A stretch of DNA of 5,360 nt from Bacillota bacterium (GTDB taxonomy: Bacteria > Bacillota > Clostridia > Peptostreptococcales > Anaerovoracaceae). The stretch spans positions 1-5,360 of the forward strand of contig JAQSXD010000297.1 in the NCBI GenBank assembly GCA_029266295.1, written 5' to 3'. Below are positions 1-4,142 of the stretch, piece after piece (position 1 is the first letter of the stretch; the number at the start of each line of letters is the position of its first letter). The position numbers were made by a program, and so were the translations under genes. The notes under the pieces are model-generated. The model did no database searches. It had not been told where the DNA came from and was given only the letters and a program-made list of their open reading frames with translations.

Positions 1-1010
1 CCTTCCAAAGCAGATTCTGTTTTTGGATCTGTCATTAGGCTAATGGCTGTAATGACAAGCGCGATGAAGATGCCCACGGCAATCCATACGGGTGGCCTCC
101 GATAGTTCAGTACGTTTTTAATCCTTTTACTTACATTTTCTTCCCCGAAGGCCAGGGGACTGCCGCTGAATCGGTCTCCCTCTAGTGCAAAGGAAAGAAG
201 GGAACTGCTGTAGGACTTTTTAATTTCCATACCCATTCCTCTTAAGACGCTTTCGTCACAGGACATTTCCATGTCCCTTCCCATAAGGCGGTAACTGATC
301 CATACAAGAGGATTAAACCAGTGAAGACAGAGAGCGAAAAAGGCCAGTGGTCTCAGAAGATAATCAAACCGCCTGATATGAATGCTTTCATGCCTTTGAA
401 TATATTGCCGTTCAGGACCGGAGATTCCTGAAGGAAGATAGATGCCGGGGTGAAGAAATCCAACAACGCAGGGCGAATGGATTCGATCGGATTCAAAAAT
501 GTTTTCCTCGATCAAGAGGGCAGTGGAAAGCCTACCTTTCAACTTTGCATAGGACCAGGCACTATAGATGAGAAGCACAGCAACCCCAGCCAGCCAGAGG
601 ATGGTCACAGCAGTGAGCATAGGTTGACCCTGTTCAAATAAGGAGCCGGCAGCGGCTTGGTGCTGGGCATCTGCCTGCAGATTCTGCAATAGTACTCCTG
701 CATCGTGAATCCCACCTGCAACCTCTTGCGGGGTGACTGCTCCTGCCGCGGCAGGGTTTCCAACCGGCAATACCGAAGCAGAGTTAGAGCTGACAGCTCC
801 TGACGGTAGAAACCGCAGGAGACTCATGGAAGAGGAAATAGAGGCGGGGAAGAACAGACGAAAAAATACAATGGACCATAGACCGTAGGAAAAGATCTTC
901 GGTGCCTTTATGAGCAAAATCCGAAGCAGCAAAACAATCAGAATGACAACGCTGGCTGTAATGCTCATATTAAAAATGGTGAGAAATAGGCCGGTGAGAT
1001 TGTGTTCCAT
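1..1010 (-). CDS. blaR1: BlaR1/MecR1-type M56 membrane metalloprotease sensor, C-terminus beyond window
   Basis: Open frame from ATG 1010-1008 to the left edge, 336 residues with no stop. Visible layout: membrane segment about 7-29, second about 39-54, an Ala/Ser/Gln-rich loop (about 55-128), third segment about 131-152, cytosolic protease part, and fourth segment about 308-326. The zinc site HESIH is at residues 207-211, and CDE at 251-253 supplies the likely third ligand. A PLAFGE motif just before NVSKRI is typical of the BlaR1 family. Family role: binding of a cell-wall-active signal outside activates the inner protease, leading to loss of the BlaI repressor. The extracellular sensor domain that follows the fourth segment lies off the window, so the ligand (beta-lactam or other) is unknown. 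Its start lies 5 bases beyond the blaI stop codon, and its AAGGAG ribosome site (1019-1024) lies in the last blaI codons, so the two are translationally linked. Confidence 0.9.
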   Translation of the reverse strand, partial: MEHNLTGLFLTIFNMSITASVVILIVLLLRILLIKAPKIFSYGLWSIVFFRLFFPASISSSMSLLRFLPSGAVSSNSASVLPVGNPAAAGAVTPQEVAGGIHDAGVLLQNLQADAQHQAAAGSLFEQGQPMLTAVTILWLAGVAVLLIYSAWSYAKLKGRLSTALLIEENIFESDRIHSPCVVGFLHPGIYLPSGISGPERQYIQRHESIHIRRFDYLLRPLAFFALCLHWFNPLVWISYRLMGRDMEMSCDESVLRGMGMEIKKSYSSSLLSFALEGDRFSGSPLAFGEENVSKRIKNVLNYRRPPVWIAVGIFIALVITAISLMTDPKTESALE

Positions 1011-1015
1011 CCTTA

Positions 1016-1375
1016 TTACTCCTTAAAACTATCGATCAGGGACTTGAGCTTTTCAGCCTGATCCGGCGGCAGTTTTTTGTCACCCATAAAAGCGGAAATA
1101 AACTGGGGGAGTGAACCTCCAAACGTTCTGCTAATAATCTGCTCGCTTTCATATTGTTGAACCTGTTCCTTCTTAATCAACGAAGAAACAACGGCATTTG
1201 TATTTTTGAGAACTCCTCTCTCGCTAAGCTTTTTTAAAACCGTATAAGTCGTAGATTTCTTCCAGCCCAGACGTTCTTCACAGAGTCTGACCAGATCCCC
1301 AGAGCCCAGAGGCTCATGTTCCCACACGATATCAGAAAAGCGATACTCGCTCTCGCATAATTTCAATTGTTCCAT
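1016..1375 (-). CDS. blaI: BlaI/MecI/CopY-family winged-helix repressor
   Basis: 119 residues, the usual length for BlaI/MecI. The N-terminal half is a winged helix; the probable recognition helix lies in GWKKSTTYTVLKKLSERG (37-54), matching the family pattern GW...T..T.L..L..KG. The C-terminal part (about 70-119, including FGGSLPQFISAF) is the dimerisation region. In this family the dimer binds dyad operators over its own promoter and is inactivated by cleavage after the BlaR1 signal. The start at 1375 is supported by AAGGAGAG at 1382-1389, six bases away. It is the first gene of a blaI-blaR1 operon, and two matching dyads lie upstream (1400-1415, 1431-1446). Position A95-F96 appears to align with the Asn-Phe cleavage site of staphylococcal BlaI/MecI, so the exact cleavage residues may differ here. 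The regulated target is not in view. The BlaI assignment is firm; beta-lactam specificity is not. Confidence 0.93.
   Translation of the reverse strand: MEQLKLCESEYRFSDIVWEHEPLGSGDLVRLCEERLGWKKSTTYTVLKKLSERGVLKNTNAVVSSLIKKEQVQQYESEQIISRTFGGSLPQFISAFMGDKKLPPDQAEKLKSLIDSFKE
1019..1024 (-). promoter_or_regulatory. Ribosome binding site of blaR1 inside the end of blaI
   Basis: AAGGAG on the minus strand, 8 bases before the blaR1 ATG. It covers the last Lys-Glu codons of blaI. The tandem stop codons TAA TAA of blaI (1018-1013) fall between this site and the start, which fixes the blaR1 start and suggests coupled translation. Confidence 0.8.
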
Positions 1376-1399
1376 TTTCAGCTCTCCTTAATCATTTTG

Positions 1400-1415
1400 G
1401 TCGATAAAAATAGAC
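1400..1415. promoter_or_regulatory. Probable BlaI operator 2 (leader)
   Basis: Sixteen-base imperfect dyad GTCGATAAAAATAGAC: arms GTCGA and TAGAC around six bases, with one arm mismatch. It has the same size and arm sequence as the promoter dyad at 1431-1446 and is centred 31 bp away, about three helical turns. It lies downstream of the predicted transcription start, so a bound repressor would block early elongation or help cooperative binding. Confidence 0.6.
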
Positions 1416-1429
1416 CGGATTTCAGGCCA

Positions 1430-1458
1430 AGTCTATCATTGTAGACCAAACGTGTCAA
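1430..1458 (-). promoter_or_regulatory. Sigma-A type promoter of the blaI-blaR1 operon
   Basis: Reading the minus strand, a perfect -35 TTGACA (1458-1453) is followed after exactly 17 bases by TAGACT (1435-1430), which matches 4 of 6 positions of TATAAT. Transcription would start near 1423, giving a leader of about 48 bases before blaI. The -10 and part of the spacer lie inside the operator dyad at 1431-1446. Confidence 0.75.
1431..1446. promoter_or_regulatory. Probable BlaI operator 1 (over the -10)
   Basis: Perfect 5-bp inverted repeat GTCTA-N6-TAGAC, sixteen bases in all. On the minus strand it reads GTCTACAATGATAGAC, which contains the TACA half-site known from BlaI/MecI operators. It covers most of the -10 element, so bound BlaI would exclude RNA polymerase. 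The assignment rests on position and dyad symmetry. Confidence 0.72.
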
Positions 1459-1476
1459 GCTTTTTTTGAAACCATT

Positions 1477-1505
1477 CACAGAAAGTAACGTTCCTTCATA
1501 GCATA
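1477..1505 (+). promoter_or_regulatory. Candidate SigK-like (late mother-cell) promoter of the Cys-rich gene
   Basis: CACA at 1477-1480, 16 bases, then CATAGCATA at 1497-1505. This matches the Bacillus/Clostridia SigK pattern mACm-N16/17-CATAnnnTA at every fixed base. Start of transcription would fall near 1512, about 25 bases before the ATG. A weaker sigma-A reading (TTCACA 1475-1480, 18 bases, TAGCAT 1499-1504) overlaps it and cannot be excluded. Confidence 0.5.
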
Positions 1506-1522
1506 TATGGTACCGAACAATG

Positions 1523-1530
1523 AAGGGAGG
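1523..1530 (+). promoter_or_regulatory. Ribosome binding site that fixes the start of the Cys-rich gene
   Basis: AAGGGAGG, 7 bases before ATG 1538. A longer in-frame reading from ATG 1520 would place this sequence inside the coding region and has no site of its own, so 1538 is chosen. Confidence 0.8.
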
Positions 1531-1537
1531 TATTAGA

Positions 1538-1720
1538 ATGTGTAATTGCAGACGTAGACGCAGGGTTGAAGAGGAAGTTGAAGCGGCACAAGACATATGC
1601 AGAGAACGGGTTGAATCAGAAACGGAATCCTTATGTAACAGTGACTGCTTTCTGATCATCTGGAGAGACCGCAATGGACGGCGCAGATGTAAATGCTGCC
1701 GCGGCGGTTGCAGATCCTAG
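1538..1720 (+). CDS. Small Cys- and Arg-rich protein, possible spore-coat or metal-binding protein
   Basis: Sixty residues, not recognised as a named family. It contains nine cysteines (2, 4, 21, 33, 37, 51, 53, 54, 58) and fourteen arginines. The N-terminus is MCNC followed by five Arg, the middle is acidic and probably helical (about 10-32), and the C-terminus is CKCCRGGC. There is no signal peptide or membrane span; the only hydrophobic patch is FLIIW (38-42). A near-ideal ribosome site, a promoter candidate and a strong terminator frame it as a stand-alone transcription unit, which is why I accept such a short frame. Cys-rich small proteins are common in spore coats and exosporium (for example CdeC and CdeM of Clostridioides difficile, no homology claimed), and the SigK-like promoter fits that idea. 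Metal or redox binding through the CxC, CxxxC and CxCC motifs is the main alternative. It is divergent from blaI. Confidence 0.75.
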   Translation: MCNCRRRRRVEEEVEAAQDICRERVESETESLCNSDCFLIIWRDRNGRRRCKCCRGGCRS

Positions 1721-1726
1721 TTCCAT

Positions 1727-1752
1727 GTGTCAGCCGATTCGGCGCAAGACAC
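1727..1752 (+). other. Hairpin in the 3' untranslated region of the Cys-rich gene
   Basis: Starting 7 bases after the stop codon, GTGTC pairs with GACAC. Inside them GCCG pairs with CGGC around the loop ATT, with small internal bulges (A on one side, GCAA on the other). There is no T-run after it, so it is not a terminator itself. It may stabilise the mRNA 3' end. Confidence 0.4.
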
Positions 1753-1770
1753 TGGTTATTACGTTATGGC

Positions 1771-1799
1771 ACGCCCGTCAATTTGACGGGCGTTTTTTT
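1771..1799 (+). terminator. Strong intrinsic terminator after the Cys-rich gene
   Basis: A ten-base GC-rich stem (ACGCCCGTCA with TGACGGGCGT, loop ATT) is followed directly by seven T on the plus strand. It ends the transcript of the 1538-1720 gene about 50 bases after its stop. On the minus strand the stem is not followed by a T-run, so it should terminate ftsH transcripts poorly. Confidence 0.92.
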
Positions 1800-1863
1800 G
1801 TGTACTGGAAAATGAAAATTCCTACAACAACACCGTTGCCGATCTATTGAATTGAAAATAGCA

Positions 1864-3762
1864 TTAAGAGGTCAGCTGCAGGGGTTCTTCCGCATCCTGC
1901 CCTGAAATCAGTCGATCGATTTCAGGCTCATCAAGCGTTTCCTTGTCAAGGAGAGCAAGGGAGAGCCGATCGAGGCTGCGGCGGTTTTGCAAAAGAAAGG
2001 TTTTGGTTTCACGATAGAGTTCATTGGCCATGGTAGAGGCCTCTTCGATCATATTAAACTGGTTTGTCAGCTGGGTCAGATCGATCATTCCCTGCGTGCC
2101 CATACCATAGATGGCAATGTATTGCTTGATAATTTCCGTTGCCTGCTTGATATCTTCGGAAGCACCTGTCGTAATGTCCTCATCACTTCCAAGAAGAATC
2201 TCCTCAGCAGCCCGTCCAGCATACATCACTTTCACTAGGTTTTTCAGATATTTTTTACTTTTCAGCGGTGTATCCTCCGGAGCACGGAAGGTAACCCCTC
2301 CCGCGCCTGACGTGCTTTGAACGATTGTCACAGTGGGTACCCCGTCATTGGTCAGAAGCTTTGTGGCCAGCGTGTGACCTGCTTCATGATAAGCCACTAG
2401 CCTTACATAATTGTCATCCCCGCTTCGTTCTTTCTTATGACCGTTTAGTAGGAGCTTAAAAAAGGCATTCTCAATATCATCGTTGGTAATAAAATCCTTA
2501 TCCTCCGTTGCTGCGATTAGCGCAGCCTCATTGAGCAGATTTTCAAGCTCTGCACCGGAGAAGCCGTTGGTCTTTTTTGCCAGGGCATCAATTCTGACTT
2601 CCTCGGATAACTTCTTTCCGGAACTGTGCAATCTGAGGATTTGATACCGGGCCTGTTTGTCCGGAAGATTGACAGCAATTTTCAGATCAAAGCGACCGGG
2701 GCGGGTCAGGGCGGAATCCAGAATATCCAGCCGGTTGGTAGCGCAAATGGTTAAAATGCCTTCTGTAGCGGTGAAGCCGTCCAGTTCGGTGAGCAAAGCA
2801 TTAATGGTCTGGTCTCTTTCGCTGTTGTTGCTTTCTCCGCGGATACCGCCGATTGCGTCCAGCTCGTCAATAAAAACAATGCAGGGAGAAGCCTTTCTTG
2901 CCTTAGCGAAAAGCTCACGAATTCTGGATGCGCCGACTCCGACATACTTTTCTACAAAGTCACTTCCTGACGCGGAGAAAAACGGGACTTCCGCTTCACC
3001 GGAGATTGCTTTTGCAATCAGGGTCTTACCTGTTCCGGGTGGGCCGTACAGAATCAAACCTTTTGTTGGCCTCGCTCCTAGTCTCTTGTATTTTGCAGGG
3101 TGTTTCAGAGCATCCACCAGTCGAAAGAGATCCGGTTTCAGCTCATCGATGCCTTGAACTTCATCAAAGGTGATTTTTTTTTCTGGAGTAGCCGGCATAT
3201 TCTTCGGCTTTTCCTTTGTGCCCACAGTTATTTTATCCGGCTCATAGGCCTTTCTGCTGACACTGAAAAACCAGATCAAAAAAACAGTGAAGCCCAGAAT
3301 CATGGAAACCAGGATAAAGGTTCCCATGATATTTTTTGGCTTTTCCTGACTGGTGGCGGAGGCGTACCGGATGCTGGCGCCGCTGTCTACTGCTCCGGTC
3401 AGTTCCAATGCCTTGATATAATCTTCAGACATGGCAATCGTGCAATACTGATTATCGAGGGTTCGCAGGAGCAGCAGATGTTCCGTTGTAAAAGCGACGG
3501 AGGCAATGCGCATGCCAAAGTTTAGATCATAGAACTGATCCTCCGTAATGGATTCCACCGGAACATATTTGGATAAAGTAGATATATCTACCCGGTTTAG
3601 TACCTTCGTACTCCCGGAAGGGACTGTCGTCGATTCTACGGTACTGCTGCTCCAAGCAGCGGACGGGATTTCTGCATGGCAAGGAGCAGGAAGCAGGCAC
3701 AGGAAAATCAGCAAAAGGAGAAATCGGAACACGGTACTGTTACAGCGATATTTCTCTGACAT
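1864..3762 (-). CDS. ftsH: FtsH-family ATP-dependent membrane zinc metalloprotease
   Basis: 632 residues, complete and close to the usual FtsH length. Layout: hydrophobic segment about 12-30, external domain about 31-146, membrane segment about 147-167, AAA module about 197-440, and protease domain about 450-615. Walker A GPPGTGKT is at 240-247, pore motif KYVGVG at 272-277, and Walker B CIVFIDE at 294-300. The second region of homology ATNRLDILDS...RPGRFD (341-359) carries the arginine fingers. The zinc site HEAGH is at 459-463, with D537 in TTGASEDIKQAT as third ligand. All catalytic residues are present, so it should be an active hexameric enzyme that degrades membrane and regulatory proteins with the catalytic domains inside the cell. 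The start is supported by AAAGGAGG (3771-3778), 8 bases away. Oddities: a signal-peptide-like N-terminus ending CHA at 28-30, a Ser/Thr-rich stretch (38-53), and an external domain of about 115 residues where 70-80 is common. It may be a second FtsH paralogue rather than the housekeeping copy. Confidence 0.95.
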   Translation of the reverse strand: MSEKYRCNSTVFRFLLLLIFLCLLPAPCHAEIPSAAWSSSTVESTTVPSGSTKVLNRVDISTLSKYVPVESITEDQFYDLNFGMRIASVAFTTEHLLLLRTLDNQYCTIAMSEDYIKALELTGAVDSGASIRYASATSQEKPKNIMGTFILVSMILGFTVFLIWFFSVSRKAYEPDKITVGTKEKPKNMPATPEKKITFDEVQGIDELKPDLFRLVDALKHPAKYKRLGARPTKGLILYGPPGTGKTLIAKAISGEAEVPFFSASGSDFVEKYVGVGASRIRELFAKARKASPCIVFIDELDAIGGIRGESNNSERDQTINALLTELDGFTATEGILTICATNRLDILDSALTRPGRFDLKIAVNLPDKQARYQILRLHSSGKKLSEEVRIDALAKKTNGFSGAELENLLNEAALIAATEDKDFITNDDIENAFFKLLLNGHKKERSGDDNYVRLVAYHEAGHTLATKLLTNDGVPTVTIVQSTSGAGGVTFRAPEDTPLKSKKYLKNLVKVMYAGRAAEEILLGSDEDITTGASEDIKQATEIIKQYIAIYGMGTQGMIDLTQLTNQFNMIEEASTMANELYRETKTFLLQNRRSLDRLSLALLDKETLDEPEIDRLISGQDAEEPLQLTS

Positions 3763-3813
3763 TGATATATCCTCCTTTCAGATAAATAATATGTATTCTG
3801 CGTGAACCGAAAC

Positions 3814-3874
3814 GAAAATTTCCAGCCTTGGACTCTTAAAATTACTCAGTCATTAACTCTTAAATTTTCCAGCC
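3814..3874 (-). repeat. Shuffled direct-repeat cluster upstream of ftsH
   Basis: On the minus strand a 19-base unit GGCTGGAAAATTTAAGAGT (3874-3856) is followed by its two halves in swapped order: AATTTTAAGAGT (3843-3832), then GGCTGGAAATTTTC (3827-3814). The AAGAGT copies are 24 bp apart and the GGCTGGAAA copies 47 bp apart. The cluster lies 52-112 bp before the ftsH start, a sensible place for transcription-factor sites. No known regulator motif recognised. Confidence 0.6.
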
Positions 3875-4040
3875 CGGAGTTCGTTGAAATTAGCAGCTTA
3901 CTGATTCTATTCTTTGCAATTTTGCGATTTGTATTAATAGAAAAATAAAAAATAGTAAAAAAGATCCTGGAATCAAAAGCACATACCGAAAAAGTTCGCG
4001 TTTTGAGAGTACAAAAAGGTGGGAGCACCGAAATCACCGT

Positions 4041-4058
4041 CAGAAAAACCTTTTTCTG
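4041..4058. promoter_or_regulatory. Perfect 18-bp palindrome, candidate operator
   Basis: CAGAAAAA-CC-TTTTTCTG: eight-base perfect arms around two bases, ending six bases before the -35 of the rightward promoter. It lies upstream of the predicted transcription start, so it would act as DNA (protein binding or cruciform), not as an RNA hairpin of that transcript. It is centred about 290 bp from the ftsH start. Confidence 0.5.
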
Positions 4059-4064
4059 CGAGAG

Positions 4065-4093
4065 TTGTTGAAGCTGGGAAAATATGATAAAAT
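4065..4093 (+). promoter_or_regulatory. Extended -10 sigma-A promoter of the MalT-like gene
   Basis: TTGTTG (4065-4070), 17 bases, TAAAAT (4088-4093, 5 of 6 to consensus), preceded by TG at 4085-4086 in the extended -10 position. Transcription should begin near 4100, giving a leader of about 43 bases. Confidence 0.7.
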
Positions 4094-4142
4094 ATTGATG
4101 AAATAAGTAGTTTTCACAAATTTTTAGTCAGGGGTCGTGATA

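Larger units (their letters stand above)
3763..4142. other. AT-rich divergent intergenic region between ftsH and the MalT-like gene
   Basis: 380 bases without a credible gene. From left to right it holds the ftsH ribosome site (3771-3778), a shuffled repeat cluster (3814-3874), a very A-rich tract (about 3935-3965), a small GGTG/CACC dyad (4018-4029), an 18-bp palindrome (4041-4058), and an extended -10 promoter (4065-4093) for the rightward gene. I could not find a convincing sigma-A promoter for ftsH; CATATTAT around 3786-3793 on the minus strand is a possible -10, but nothing resembling a -35 sits at the right distance. Confidence 0.7.

Noticed and set aside
450..641. 63-codon plus-strand frame inside blaR1
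   Set aside because: Opposite a continuous M56 protease frame with HESIH motif; no support of its own.
1378..1674. 98-codon minus-strand frame upstream of blaI
   Set aside because: It runs across the blaI promoter and operators and antisense to the Cys-rich gene; no recognisable content.
1771..1793. Terminator stem read as a two-way terminator for ftsH as well
   Set aside because: The T-run is present only on the plus strand; on the minus strand the stem is followed by GCCATAACG.
2657..3157. 166-codon plus-strand open frame inside ftsH
   Set aside because: It lies entirely opposite the AAA module of ftsH, has no ribosome site or recognisable motif, and is low-complexity Ser/Arg-rich; a shadow frame.
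3100..3525. 141-codon plus-strand open frame inside ftsH
   Set aside because: Antisense to the well-supported membrane and external region of ftsH, no protein family features.
3846..4037. 63-codon minus-strand frame in the ftsH upstream region
   Set aside because: AT-rich with no ribosome site and composition like the surrounding non-coding DNA; it overlaps the repeat cluster.
4041..4058. Palindrome read as an attenuator or riboswitch hairpin of the MalT-like mRNA
   Set aside because: It lies upstream of the predicted transcription start near 4100, so it is not in that transcript; DNA-level function is more likely.
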